Positions 52,946 through 64,000 are shown, counted from the first letter of the stretch. The stretch: DNA of 64,000 nt from Sycon ciliatum (GCF_964019385.1 NC_088645.1:28737294-28801293); one strand, 5' to 3'. Notes: generated by a model from the letters alone, not told the origin. A program made the numbers and translations.

Positions 52946-53542
52946 CTCTCTCTCTCTTTTTCTCTCTTTATCCTCCTCTTCTACATCCCTAACCCTGCTT
53001 CGCCTCTATTTGCTGTCACTCCCCTCCCCTTCCTACTCTCGTACTAGGCGGCATTACACCAAGTCTCAGCATGTGGGGTCTACTTTGCTGTGTTGGGGCT
53101 TTGTTTGGACATGGCGAGCTGTTATCATATTTCCTTGCGGCTGTTGTCGCTGTTGCCATTGTTGTTTAGATACCACGGCGAGCCGGCAGTAAGTGCCGGT
53201 TTTCGCGGGCTGGCGACCTTGTCTTACTTTCAGTAATTAACACTTTACCCGAGGTGCGACGGATTAATCCGTCACGACCGCGCAGGGCAGATTGCAGACA
53301 CACGTATGTGCGTTACACACACACACACTCACACATTATGAAGCACCCGGCGGGCAGGGCGAGTGGCCCATGCTGCTTATTCAGTTGTACTAGCGGAGGC
53401 AGGGGCACTTCCCCTTCGTAATCGCCCGTGCGGCGGAATAAACGGCGTCCTGATACGGCGGTTGTGCGAGCAAATGCAGCGGTGGTTCCCTTTTGAGCTC
53501 TGTTTGCGGCAGAGGCAGGGGCAGCGCCCCTAGCCCATGCGG

Positions 53543-53705
53543 CGGTTGACCCGGCAGCCGGCCCGACATGGCAGTTGACCCGGCGGCCCGATATGGCAAC
53601 TGACCCGGCGGACTGATATGGCGGCTGACCCAGCGGTCTGATATGGCGGCGGCGGCTAACCCAGCGGTTTGATATGACGGGTGACCCAGCGGTCTGATAT
53701 GGCGG
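53543..53705. repeat. GC-rich minisatellite, unit about 27 bp
   Basis: Imperfect units of TGACCCAGCGGTCTGATATG-GCGGC type, about six copies. Followed at 53810-53945 by three units related to the 53-bp minisatellite at 61075-62130 (GCTATGTTTGCAAAA...CAGGGGCAGCTCC). Confidence 0.7.
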
Positions 53706-54290
53706 CTATGCGAGCAAATTCAGGGCCGGCGCACGTGTTGTGCGCGGCGGCATTGGTCAAGGCAGGGGCAGCGCGCCTCGCCTGGGTGGCGTTATGCCCG
53801 GCGCTGCGGCTATGTTTGCAAAACACAGGGCCGCTCCCCTTTGAGCTTTGTATGTTCACAGCTATGTTTGCAAAATTCAGGGGCAGCTCCTCTTGGGGCC
53901 TGGTACAGCTATGTTTGCAAAAAGCAGGGGCAACTCCCCTTATAGTCCGCAGTCCAAGTGCTCAAAATGTAGCCCTAAAAAAATTCCGTTCGCCACGACG
54001 GGGCACCAAGGTTTGATGTGGGGGCCTGAAAGAGGACCCCTTGAGGTACCCAAAACAGTCGAGAAGTGCTTCTAGATCTGGGGCGCTCTCTCGATAGAGG
54101 CGATTTTCTTCGGGGCAAATCCATGCACAAATTTCGCGGAGCGTAAGTTTGAGCATGCATCAAACCCACTCAAAAGTTCAAATTTGAAATCTCGCACACT
54201 TGGAGTGCCACGTGGTGCGCTTCAGATGTAAAAACGTATTCCTGGACGGTACTCTGTAGTATTTAGGTTCTAGGTGGATCTGTTGATCGG

Positions 54291-54860
54291 GTGTGCCTCG
54301 CCTATGCCATGGTTTCACGTATTTTGGCAATACCAACTGCAGTGATGAGCTCCTGCCGAGTGCTGGCCGGCCTGGTACATGGTGCTATCTCCTCTGTACT
54401 GGAACCCGAAACGAGTAGAACTCTGAAGTGTATTCACACAATGCCAAGTGCCAAATATTATGACAGCCTGCACGGCATCCGAGGAGTCCGCAGTTCGATG
54501 GACAGGACTCATCAATCGCTACGAGCCCCTGTTGTTGAACCAGAAGAAAAAATATGCCTGTTTTGTGGCACGCTGAAACAAATAAGCGAGCTGTACAACC
54601 AAGCAGGCGACATCTCAACTCGTGAGAGTGGAAGCAGAAAAGAAATAATTGCGGAACGGTGCTGCCACACGACAAGATCAAAGGATTATGGCAGCAAGCT
54701 CAGCGAATCTGATCGCTAGAGAGGTACACTACCATAAGTCTTGCTATCATTCATGCACTTATGCAGAAACTCTCGCTAGGATTGTAGCAAGCAGACAAAA
54801 GACGCACATTGCAGACCTCACTGCCTCATCGAATTCCTGGGAGGATGATTTCTTCTCTGC
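54291..54860 (+). pseudogene. Degenerate transposon-related protein with KICLFCG and YHKSCY motifs
   Basis: The first frame (54291-54719) has EEKICLFCGTLKQISEL. Near 54650-54720 the coding shifts to a second frame with MAASSANLIAREVHYHKSCY. The CxxC...E.hYH..CY order is common in uncharacterised invertebrate transposon proteins. Frame change and short length indicate decay. Confidence 0.4.
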
Positions 54861-55004
54861 TGTAGGCAGTGAACTACTTGATGACTGTGTTCAGGGGCGT
54901 AGCCAGGATAGTGATCAGGTGGTTTCCTCGACGTTCCCACACAAAAGAGCATGCCTTCATTGTGGTCCTTTCATGTCGGCCGATATTTATATATTTTGTT
55001 ATTA

Positions 55005-55270
55005 CACAGACAGAAGAACGTGCAGTTGCTGCTTCGTAACTCTGAGTTTCATGAACTGAATCAATCCGATCAGACGAACATTGATACTGACCTTGGCCTG
55101 AGAGTGCTACTAATACTAAGTCCGCTGCGCTTGCCACATTCATGGTATTAAAAAAATAATATATCAGTACTCTCAGGGCAGGGTCAGTATCAATCTTCGT
55201 CTGATGATCGATTTAGTTCGTGAAACTGAGAGTTACGAAACCTCAACTGCTCGTTCTTCTGTCTGTGTAT
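55005..55270. repeat. Long-armed inverted repeat, about 110-bp arms
   Basis: 55005-55118 and 55159-55270 are diverged inverse copies (ACACAGACAGAAGAACG versus CGTTCTTCTGTCTGTGT). The right arm contains CTGATGA and ACGAAAC boxes with a long gap, possibly a decayed hammerhead or PLE end. 55280-56530 contains no recognised gene; a G run lies at 55649. Confidence 0.6.
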
Positions 55271-56557
55271 TCCGCTCTTTGCCTTCGGCAAATTGATCCG
55301 TCTACGGACAGTGGATGAACATCACATGGTATATTTTGTTATCATAAACACAACGGCTCTACGGAGAAACATGTGGAGAACATAACGGCATAAAACAAGA
55401 CATTCAAAGCGGATGATGTACATTATAAGGAAGACGTGCCGCACTGTGTACCGTACTAACCATTCCAAAATGGCCAATCATCCGACGAAATAGTCAAGTG
55501 CAAGTAAGAACGCGTAGATTGGTTTCAGATTTTTTAAAACCCAAGTAAGTCCGAACAGGGATGGCTACAGTGCGCGATGTGTAGAGTTATGGTCCGTGCG
55601 TTATGGTCTTTCTTGAACGGGCTGCAAACCAAGATCGAATTCGGTTTTGGGGGGGGGGGGGGTGTGCTTTGGCACCCCAAATACCCCTTCGTATGCCCCT
55701 GGTGTTGTCGTGTCCGCTGCGTAAGTACAGTTAAAAATAGTTCATTCCCTTTGTTTGACCATACCTGGTCTTTGGGTCGCAATATACACAGAGGTTAACT
55801 ATCAGCATTGTCTAATATTTCTCGGAACTATTTCCCTAGTTTGAAACGAATTTGATGCCGCATTTCTTTATGTTTAGGTGCTGACACACACACTGCATTT
55901 TCAGCCACTGCATTGCTGTAAACCATTACGTTGACTTGCACTTGAAGTAAATGCACTCCTCCTAAGGCCGACTCCAGTGTGCTTGGCACGGGTTTTCTCA
56001 CACCAGTCTCCATACATGTAATTAATTAACTCGTCTCATCCGGTTTTCTTTGTGTATTTTGTGTCCACATGTAATTCTAGAACATATAATTATTAGTATT
56101 ATTGCTTTGAACTCATCCGTTATGCGATAGTGTGGTTGTAGGTGCACACTGCAAGGTAGTACATGACATGACAACTGTGTCGTGTTGCGTCATACTGTGC
56201 AGTACTATTTCTCCTCTCTACATGCCTATACTTCATCCAAATTCAGTAACATTCCGCATGCTGGCTCTCCTCAGCCTCTGTGGCTCGAATACAGTTCACA
56301 AACATCGCTATGATGCTTGCAATAGCCTCAAAATTCAAATTCATGATCCAGTTGCCATGGCAACGCATAGAAAAACAATTGTCGCGATTTGGTCAACAAA
56401 GCCCCAACACAGCTAATCAAGAGACACATGCCTGGAAAGCCCTGCTCTTGCTCTTTCATTTGGTCATGTCAAACCTTGGTGCCCTTTCGTGGCGAACGAA
56501 AAGTCACAATTCTGCACCCTGGACTGCGGACTATTATTATTATTATTATTATTATTA

Positions 56558-57367
56558 TTCAACGCAATAAATAGAGTAAGCTGCGCACTCAGTACAAACA
56601 CCATAAGCAAAACTTGTTTTCATGTATAATAAATAAGCTTGTTCCTAAACGTTTTCGTCGCCATCTCATCAGAGGATTACTGGCAAATCAACAAAAGCTC
56701 TTAACTCAATATATATACGCACAATGCAAGTAATAATTTAGACCCTAACTAGCGCGATAAAATGAGAGCTGAAAGAAACATTACACCATTCAACGATATC
56801 AGGTGACAACAAATGCGATAAATTCACCACTAGAAAGTCACCAAGCAACCACAAACGAGAACTACTGATCTAAATTCACAAACAATTTCAACGTAAACAA
56901 ATTCTTTTTCTGCCTACACAAAATCGGCCTGGTGGTAAAAATGTAAATAGACTCCAATACACGCAAATACCTTTGACTACGTGAACGAGACCAAACAGAA
57001 AAGCAATCATCAGCATAACTAAGAATTTTTACGTTGAAATTGTTTGTGAATTTAGATCAGTAGTTCTCGTTTGTGGTTGCTTGGTGACTTTCTAGTGGTG
57101 AATTTATCGCATTTGTTGTCACCTGATATCGTTGAATGGTGTAATGTTTCTTTCAGCTCTCATTTTATCGCGCTAGTTAGGGTCTAAATTATTACTTGCA
57201 TTGTGCGTATATATATTGAGTTAAGAGCTTTTGTTGATTTGCCAGTAATCCTCTGATGAGATGGCGACGAAAACGTTTAGGAACAAGCTTATTTATTATA
57301 CATGAAAACAAGTTTTGCTTATGGTGTTTGTACTGAGTGCGCAGCTTACTCTATTTATTGCGTTGAT
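56558..57367. mobile_element. Fold-back PLE remnant with about 340-bp inverted arms
   Basis: 56558-56897 and 57028-57367 are inverse copies (AACGCAATAAATAGAGTAAG at the outer ends). The centre retains the C-terminal PLE protein on the minus strand. An (ATT)n tract borders the left side; one starts about 30 bp beyond the right side. Hammerhead-like boxes are in both arms (CTGATGAG 57253, CGAAAAC 57268). Confidence 0.7.
56862..57033 (-). pseudogene. PLE C-terminal fragment
   Basis: SYADDCFSVWSRSRSQRYLR, VLESIYIFTTRPILCRQKKN and LFTLKLF to a stop, the conserved end of PLE GIY-YIG proteins. Only about 55 residues survive between the inverted arms. Confidence 0.65.
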
Positions 57368-57396
57368 TACATTTTTATCTCCACGGAAGCTTTTTA

Positions 57397-57439
<43 letters not shown>

Positions 57440-57440
<1 letters not shown>

Positions 57441-57575
57441 GAAAGGGTTTGCTCCCCACACCGGAGCTCGCGCAATTCCGCCGACTTTACTTGACACTTG
57501 ACTGACTCACGACTGCCATCCAGAGCACACGAGAAGCTCCGGTGCTCCGGTGTGGGGAGCAAACCCTTTCTTACA
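57440..57575. mobile_element. Small fold-back element between ATT tracts
   Basis: AAGAAAGGGTTTGCTCCCCA at 57440 and its inverse complement ending near 57575 (TGGGGAGCAAACCCTTTCTT), about 29-bp arms. (ATT)n tracts lie on both sides (57397-57439, 57606-57658). Confidence 0.65.
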
Positions 57576-57605
57576 AATCATCGCCGAAGTCGCAACCACT
57601 ACTTC

Positions 57606-57658
<53 letters not shown>

Positions 57659-58165
57659 GTAGAAGAGAAAAGGACATATGGATACGAGTTAAGAGTAACT
57701 CTCCATCACTGTAACATGATACTTTATACAGTCAGAAAGTGCAATAACTAGGCACAAAACTGACAGAGTACTGAAACATTCGACGTCCTGACACCTAGCT
57801 TCAACACATCTCCGTAGCGCTAACCGACAGCCTTCCAACTTGGAAGGTTCAAGGTTATGGAAAGACCAAAGAGGGGAAGGCAAGCGCAACGAAAACGAGC
57901 AAAAGCTACAGTCCCAACGGAACAAAGAATGTCGATTGTTACTGGACGATGACGAGACCAGTACGATATTTGACAAAGCGGTCTAACTACAATTCGAAGC
58001 AGCAAAGCAGCACACCACCCAACTTGGGTGGGTCATAAATATCAAAGATAAGTAAAGAAAGGGAAGCTTTGCGAAAACGAATTGTACAAGCCGAAAGCCA
58101 AACTCCTACAGTACTCCTCATGCATGACATTGTGATGGACTAGTTGACTACAAAACAAGTTGTTT

Positions 58166-58214
58166 CACACGACGTACGTTTCGCCGTATGGTTCGTGACG
58201 GCTCATCAGGTGTG
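58166..58214 (-). ncRNA. Hammerhead ribozyme, unit 1
   Basis: Minus strand, same 49-nt sequence as 60411-60459 (see that entry for the fold). Confidence 0.85.
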
Positions 58215-58756
58215 CAATATGAAACTCGGATGTTGAGCCATAAATAAATGTAGAAGAGAAAAGGACATATGGATACGAGTTAAGAGTAACTCTCCATCAC
58301 TGTAACATGATACTTTATACAGTCAGAAAGTGCAATAACTAGGCACAAAACTGACAGAGTACTGAAACATTCGACGTCCTGACACCTAGCTTCAACACAT
58401 CTCCGTAGCGCTAACCGACAGCCTTCCAACTTGGAAGGTTCAAGGTTATGGAAAGACCAAAGAGGGGAAGGCAAGCGCAACGAAAACGAGCAAAAGCTAC
58501 AGTCCCAACGGAACAAAGAATGTCGATTGTTACTGGACGATGACGAGACCAGTACGATATTTGACAAAGCGGTCTAACTACAATTCGAAGCAGCAAAGCA
58601 GCACACCACCCAACTTGGGTGGGTCATAAATATCAAAGATAAGTAAAGAAAGGGAAGCTTTGCGAAAACGAATTGTACAAGCCGAAAGCCAAACTCCTAC
58701 AGTACTCCTCATGCATGACATTGTGATGGACTAGTTGACTACAAAACAAGTTGTTT

Positions 58757-58805
58757 CACACGACGTACGTTTCGCCGTATGGTTCGTGACGGCTCATCAG
58801 GTGTG
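58757..58805 (-). ncRNA. Hammerhead ribozyme, unit 2
   Basis: Exactly 591 bp from the unit 1 copy, same sequence. Confidence 0.85.
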
Positions 58806-59347
58806 CAATATGAAACTCGGATGTTGAGCCATAAATAAATGTAGAAGAGAAAAGGACATATGGATACGAGTTAAGAGTAACTCTCCATCACTGTAACATG
58901 ATACTTTATACAGTCAGAAAGTGCAATAACTAGGCACAAAACTGACAGAGTACTGAAACATTCGACGTCCTGACACCTAGCTTCAACACATCTCCGTAGC
59001 GCTAACCGACAGCCTTCCAACTTGGAAGGTTCAAGGTTATGGAAAGACCAAAGAGGGGAAGGCAAGCGCAACGAAAACGAGCAAAAGCTACAGTCCCAAC
59101 GGAACAAAGAATGTCGATTGTTACTGGACGATGACGAGACCAGTACGATATTTGACAAAGCGGTCTAACTACAATTCGAAGCAGCAAAGCAGCACACCAC
59201 CCAACTTGGGTGGGTCATAAATATCAAAGATAAGTAAAGAAAGGGAAGCTTTGCGAAAACGAATTGTACAAGCCGAAAGCCAAACTCCTACAGTACTCCT
59301 CATGCATGACATTGTGATGGACTAGTTGACTACAAAACAAGTTGTTT

Positions 59348-59396
59348 CACACGACGTACGTTTCGCCGTATGGTTCGTGACGGCTCATCAGGTGTG
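59348..59396 (-). ncRNA. Hammerhead ribozyme, unit 3
   Basis: Exactly 591 bp from the unit 2 copy, same sequence. Confidence 0.85.
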
Positions 59397-59938
59397 CAAT
59401 ATGAAACTCGGATGTTGAGCCATAAATAAATGTAGAAGAGAAAAGGACATATGGATACGAGTTAAGAGTAACTCTCCATCACTGTAACATGATACTTTAT
59501 ACAGTCAGAAAGTGCAATAACTAGGCACAAAACTGACAGAGTACTGAAACATTCGACGTCCTGACACCTAGCTTCAACACATCTCCGTAGCGCTAACCGA
59601 CAGCCTTCCAACTTGGAAGGTTCAAGGTTATGGAAAGACCAAAGAGGGGAAGGCAAGCGCAACGAAAACGAGCAAAAGCTACAGTCCCAACGGAACAAAG
59701 AATGTCGATTGTTACTGGACGATGACGAGACCAGTACGATATTTGACAAAGCGGTCTAACTACAATTCGAAGCAGCAAAGCAGCACACCACCCAACTTGG
59801 GTGGGTCATAAATATCAAAGATAAGTAAAGAAAGGGAAGCTTTGCGAAAACGAATTGTACAAGCCGAAAGCCAAACTCCTACAGTACTCCTCATGCATGA
59901 CATTGTGATGGACTAGTTGACTACAAAACAAGTTGTTT

Positions 59939-59956
59939 CACACGACGTACGTTTCG
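59939..59956 (-). ncRNA. Truncated hammerhead at the array inversion point
   Basis: Only stem I, stem III and the GAA box remain before the sequence turns to the opposite orientation (TTTTCGCAAAGC). Confidence 0.75.
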
Positions 59957-60410
59957 TTTTCGCAAAGCTTCCCTTTCTTTACTTATCTTTGATATTTATG
60001 ACCCACCCAAGTTGGGTGGTGTGCTGCTTTGCTGCTTCGAATTGTAGTTAGACCGCTTTGTCAAATATCGTACTGGTCTCGTCATCGTCCAGTAACAATC
60101 GACATTCTTTGTTCCGTTGGGACTGTAGCTTTTGCTCGTTTTCGTTGCGCTTGCCTTCCCCTCTTTGGTCTTTCCATAACCTTGAACCTTCCAAGTTGGA
60201 AGGCTGTCGGTTAGCGCTACGGAGATGTGTTGAAGCTAGGTGTCAGGACGTCGAATGTTTCAGTACTCTGTCAGTTTTGTGCCTAGTTATTGCACTTTCT
60301 GACTGTATAAAGTATCATGTTACAGTGATGGAGAGTTACTCTTAACTCGTATCCATATGTCCTTTTCTCTTCTACATTTATTTATGGCGCAACATCCGAG
60401 TTTCATATTG

Positions 60411-60459
60411 CACACCTGATGAGCCGTCACGAACCATACGGCGAAACGTACGTCGTGTG
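60411..60459 (+). ncRNA. Hammerhead ribozyme, type I, plus-oriented copy
   Basis: Stem I CACAC (60411-60415) with GTGTG (60455-60459). CTGATGA at 60416-60422. Stem II GCCGT (60423-60427) with ACGGC (60438-60442) and a 10-nt loop. GAA at 60443-60445. Stem III ACG-TA-CGT (60446-60453). Cleavage after C60454 in a GUC triplet. Every conserved core base is present. The tiny stem III is typical of retrozyme and PLE hammerheads and implies activity in dimeric transcripts. Confidence 0.88.
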
Positions 60460-61074
60460 AAACAACTTGTTTTGTAGTCAACTAGTCCATCACAATGTCA
60501 TGCATGAGGAGTACTGTAGGAGTTTGGCTTTCGGCTTGTACAATTCGTTTTCGCAAAGCTTCCCTTTCTTTACTTATCTTTGATATTTATGACCCACCCA
60601 AGTTGGGTGGTGTGCTGCTTTGCTGCTTCGAATTGTAGTTAGACCGCTTTGTCAAATATCGTACTGGTCTCGTCATCGTCCAGTAACAATCGACATTCTT
60701 TGTTCCGTTGGGACTGTAGCTTTTGCTCGTTTTCGTTGCGCTTGCCTTCCCCTCTTTGGTCTTTCCATAACCTTGAACCTTCCAAGTTGGAAGGCTGTCG
60801 GTTAGCGCTACGGAGATGTGTTGAAGCTAGGTGTCAGGACGTCGAATGTTTCAGTACTCTGTCAGTTTTGTGCCTAGTTATTGCACTTTCTGACTGTATA
60901 AAGTATCATGTTACAGTGATGGAGAGTTACTCTTAACTCGTATCCATATGTCCTTTTCTCTTCTACATTTATTTATGGCTCAACATCCGAGTTTCATATT
61001 ATTATTATTATTATTATTTATTACATTTTTAATAGCCCTTTGAGCCTTGTATGTAATCGTTTACAGTGATGCTT

Positions 61075-62130
61075 GCAGAAAGCAGAGGCAGCTCCCCTTA
61101 GTGCGTGGTATGTTTACAGCTATGTTTGCGAAGAAGAAGAAAAGAAAGAATTAAAGGTCTCTTGGAGCTGGGTATGTTTACGGCCACGTTTGCAAAATGC
61201 AGGGGCAGCACTCCTTGAAACTTTGGATATGTACCACTATGTTGGCTAAATGCAGGGGCAGTTCCCCTTGGGGCTTTGGATGTTTACAGCCAGGTTTGCA
61301 AAATGCAGGGCAGCTCCCCTCTGAGCTTCCTAGGTTTCCTGCTAGGTATGCAAAACGCATGGGTAGCTCCCCTTTGGAGCTTCTGATGTTTACAGCTATG
61401 CTTGCAAACTGCAGGGGCAGCTCCCCTTGGAGCTTTGGAAGTAATTAGTTGGATGTTTACAGGTATGGTCGCAAAACGCAGGGGCAGCTCGTCTGGGAGC
61501 TTTGGATGTTTGCAGCTATGCTTGCAAACTGCAGGGACAGCTCCTCTTGGAGCTTTGGAAGTTGGATGTTTACAGGTATGGTCGCAAAATGCATTGGCAG
61601 CTCCCCTGGGAGCTTTGGATGTTTACAGCTATGTTTGCAAATGCAGGGTCAGCCCCCCCCCCCCCTTGGAGCCTTGGATGCTTACAACTATATTTGCAAA
61701 ATGCAGGGACGGCTTCCCTTTGAGATTTTGTTGGTTTACAGCTAGGTTTTCAAAACGCAGGGGTAGATCCCCTGGGAGCATTGGATGTTTATTAGTTTGC
61801 TTGCAAAATGCAGGTGCAGCTCCCCTTGGAGCCTTGGAAGTTTACAGCTATGTTTGCAAAATGCAGTGGCAGCTCCCCTTGGAGCATTGGATGTTTACAG
61901 CTATGTTTGCAAAATGCAGGGGCATTTCCCCTTGGAGCTTTGTATATTTACAGCTAGGCTTGCAAAATGCAGGGGCAGCTCCCCTTGGAGCTTTGTATAT
62001 TTACAGCTAGGCTTGCAAAATGCAGGGACATTTCCCCTTGGAGCTTTGTATATTTACAGCTAGGCTTGCAAAACGCAGGGGCAGCTCTCCCTCGGAGCGT
62101 GGTTTGTTTGCAGCTGAGATGGGGAGTGCA
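61075..62130. repeat. 53-bp minisatellite, about 20 units
   Basis: The unit includes TTGCAAAATGCAGGGGCAGC, TCCCCTTGGAGC (able to form a GCTCC-CCTT-GGAGC hairpin) and TTTGGATGTTTACAGCTATG. Since 53 is not a multiple of 3, all frames share repeats; the 202-aa frame at 61402-62010 is not taken as a gene. Confidence 0.85.
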
Positions 62131-62329
62131 ACCGAAGATCTCCTTTCGAGCTTGCTTGTTCGCATTTGCTTATTAGCACCGTAGCTCGGGCACCCAGCCG
62201 GTCCTGACTGGCCTCTAGCGCATACTCCCGGCCCCGGCCACACTTATTGCCTGTTGCAGGATAGGGGCCTCACCACATATTTTTTGGACGATCGGCGGGC
62301 GAGAAGCCGTCATCGACCTAAGAGGCAAA

Positions 62330-63110
62330 ATACAGGAATAACTGAGAAACTAATAATTGTATACAACGCGACAACCCTTTCGCTCTGTTGTCTGCTCGGC
62401 TGGGGGCACCCAGGTATCCCCCTCGTGCGAACACCACCCGAGGAAGCGGACAAGTTGACGGCGTATTCAGTAGTGCCCAGCACCAGCAGGACCTACCAAT
62501 CAGGGGAAAGCCTAGCAGTCCTTCATGGTAATTCCCTTTGTAGACTCCCTCAACCTGACACAGGATCTGGCCGCCAGGAAGGGGCCTGGACCGCAGCTCC
62601 AGGCCGCCGGGAGGTGGTCAGGGTTGACCTGAAAGAGATGCATGTGCGGTGGAGCCTGTGACTAAACGGCCACCCCTTGGGGCCAGAGAAAGCGGTCTTG
62701 CGGGGCAGGTGGTCCTTAGTTAGAGACTTGCACCACAAGATATGAATGTGAGACCGCTTGTGTCCGGCGAAGGGGTAGGTAGTACCAGGCGGGTAGCTAG
62801 TCACACTTGTATCTAACACGACAGCCCTTCGGCTGTTGTCTGCCCGGCTTGGGGCGCCCAGATACCCCCCCTGTGCGAACACTACCCACGGAAGCTGACA
62901 AGTCGACAGCGTACTCAGTAGTGCCCAGCACCAGCAGGAGCTACCAACCAGGGGAAAGCCTAGCAGTCCTATATTGGTAGACCTCCTCAAGCTGACACAG
63001 GATCTGGTTACCACGAAGGTGCCCGAACGGCAGCTCCAGGCCGCCGGAAGGTGGTCAGGGTTGACCCGCAAGAGATACATGTGCGGTTGAGCCTTTGGCT
63101 AACGACCACC
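62330..63110. repeat. Two tandem copies of a 455-bp-spaced GC-rich unit
   Basis: 62360-62660 and 62818-63095 align (GTGCCCAGCACCAGCAGGA, GGGGAAAGCCTAGCAGTCCT, AGGTGGTCAGGGTTGACC). A linking segment GGTGGTCCTTAGTTAGAGAC recurs in altered form at 63455-63480. Might be repeated 5' UTR units of a LINE. No coding function recognised. Confidence 0.6.
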
Positions 63111-63119
63111 CTGCTAAGC

Positions 63120-64000
63120 GCCTACCGCACGCTGTAGCCATTATGAGGAATAGATTGCCACCAGCAGCTAAATGTTCAAATAGGTATTTGGATTTTAAAT
63201 CTCAAGCCTTGCAGCATATTATCAGCGACATAGGTTTTCCAATGCTCACTGGATTGATATCTGTTCATTGAAACCAACTTTCCGTTGTTTCTTTCCTTTC
63301 GCTTTTTCTCTTGTGTCTACTTTTCTACAATATCCTATAACATGTTATTCACAGTGGGTCCAATGTTATTAGGCATTTTGCCTGTTTTAATTTCCACTAT
63401 AAATAAAGTATACACAACAACAACAACCCCTTGAGGCCAGAGAAAGTGGTCCTTAGTGGCAGGTGGTCCTTGGCTACAGGCTTGCACCGCACAACCATTA
63501 TAAATGTGAGACCGTCCGTGCCTGGCAATGTGGTCGGTAGTACCAGACTGGTCGCCGGTCACGGTGGTCTTTAGCTACTGGTTTCACTGTATACCGAATC
63601 AGGCATGCCATCACAGGTCTACAGCGAACAACACAGAGATCGACGGGACCAAGAATAGGGGATAGCGTGCGGCGAGGCCACCCCCATTATTTTGGGAGGC
63701 ACGGCTTCATGTTAGAGCAGTAAATAGCAGTTAGGGACTCAGCTGAGTCAAGCTGGACTCAGCGCGTCAAGTTTGGCATAATAGGGAGGTTCTGCTATAC
63801 GTGAAACCAGTGGGACCATTGTCATTAGGTTTAGGCCTGTTTTGGAAGTCCACTTTAAATAAAGCCAAACAACAATAAAAAAACGTAGAGAAATCACAGG
63901 GAGTGATAAATGGAAGTTTCCGGAGGAGGAAGGAGGAAACTGTAGTTATCACCAACCCTCACCGCACCCAGCTCACCCCGCAACGGCGTGCGACCTGAGC
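63120..64000. other. Fragments of LINE 3' ends, no gene
   Basis: CCACTATAAATAAA plus (ACA)n at 63400-63428 and CCACTTTAAATAAA plus AACAACAATAAA at 63850-63880 are two copies of the 3' end also seen at 35640-35752. The remainder shows nothing recognisable. Confidence 0.45.

Larger units (their letters stand above)
57659..60998. mobile_element. Tandem and inverted array of 591-bp hammerhead units (retrozyme-like)
   Basis: Minus-oriented units start at 57659, 58250, 58841 and 59432 (exact 591-bp period). At about 59956 the array flips inside a hammerhead, and plus-oriented sequence runs to 60998. Units seem identical apart from single-base differences (for example GGCGCAAC versus GGCTCAAC near 60388 and 60978). 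No protein is encoded; repeated 95- and 61-aa frames are shadows. (ATT)n flanks both sides. Non-autonomous hammerhead retroelements are thought to move with PLE or LTR enzymes; PLE pieces are nearby. Confidence 0.8.

Noticed and set aside
57689..60936. Repeated 95-aa and 61-aa frames
   Set aside because: Identical shadows in each 591-bp unit, without domain; the unit is better explained as a non-coding hammerhead retroelement.
57659..60998. CRISPR-like or satellite interpretation of the array
   Set aside because: 591-bp units without short spacers and with ribozymes; eukaryotic context. An ordinary satellite is less likely given the hammerheads and inversion.
61402..62010. 202-aa frame with repeated GAAPLGALEV motifs
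   Set aside because: Arises from the 53-bp minisatellite; all three frames show the same repeats and unit length is not a multiple of three.

Overview
The window looks like metazoan (invertebrate) nuclear DNA that is very rich in transposable elements. Sponges or another early-branching marine lineage would fit, but the sequence alone does not settle it. Evidence: GT-AG introns, ATG/ATT/AC microsatellites, LINEs, Penelope-like elements (PLEs), Kolobok/THAP, Harbinger, pogo and DUF7869-type DNA transposons, many MITEs, and a RAG1-like ORF. No bacterial operons, CRISPR, rRNA or true tRNA genes were seen. No gene could be assigned to a known host pathway.

1-17.4 kb: a nested array of at least 15 copies of related non-LTR retrotransposons with RT plus a C-terminal restriction-like endonuclease. 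All but the first, which runs off the left edge, are 5'-truncated. The copies are separated by 17 (ATG)n tracts, and nearly every copy ends on one tract and starts on another. The layout suggests a LINE group that targets ATG microsatellites and supplies new target with each insertion. Two other elements sit inside copies of the array: a PLE (8223-11789, 1154-bp inverted repeats, 12-13 bp target duplication) and a DUF7869-type DNA transposon (12455-15292, 31-bp TIRs, 4-bp duplication).

17.4-40 kb: MITEs, a tRNA-like SINE family, and a Kolobok element (21357-24085) whose empty site is readable from a sister SINE copy. A spliced 3-exon gene of unknown function lies between matching inverted repeats (27292-29960). 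Older PLE relics follow, one with an intact-looking hammerhead ribozyme fold at 35328-35365.

40-53 kb: a two-exon SANT/Myb-like gene; a Harbinger transposase in two frames (44295-45663, minus); and a 1040-aa intronless ORF (46075-49197, minus). That ORF has a RAG1-type N-terminus (zinc region plus RING) joined to a transposase-like core. A Kolobok-type terminus, THAP relic, MITE and pogo relic are close by.

53-64 kb: minisatellites, a zinc-motif pseudogene, a fold-back PLE remnant, and a striking array of near-identical 591-bp units (57659-60998) arranged four minus then about two plus. Four complete type I hammerhead ribozymes occur in it, the signature of a retrozyme. A 53-bp minisatellite and LINE 5'/3' pieces fill the right end.
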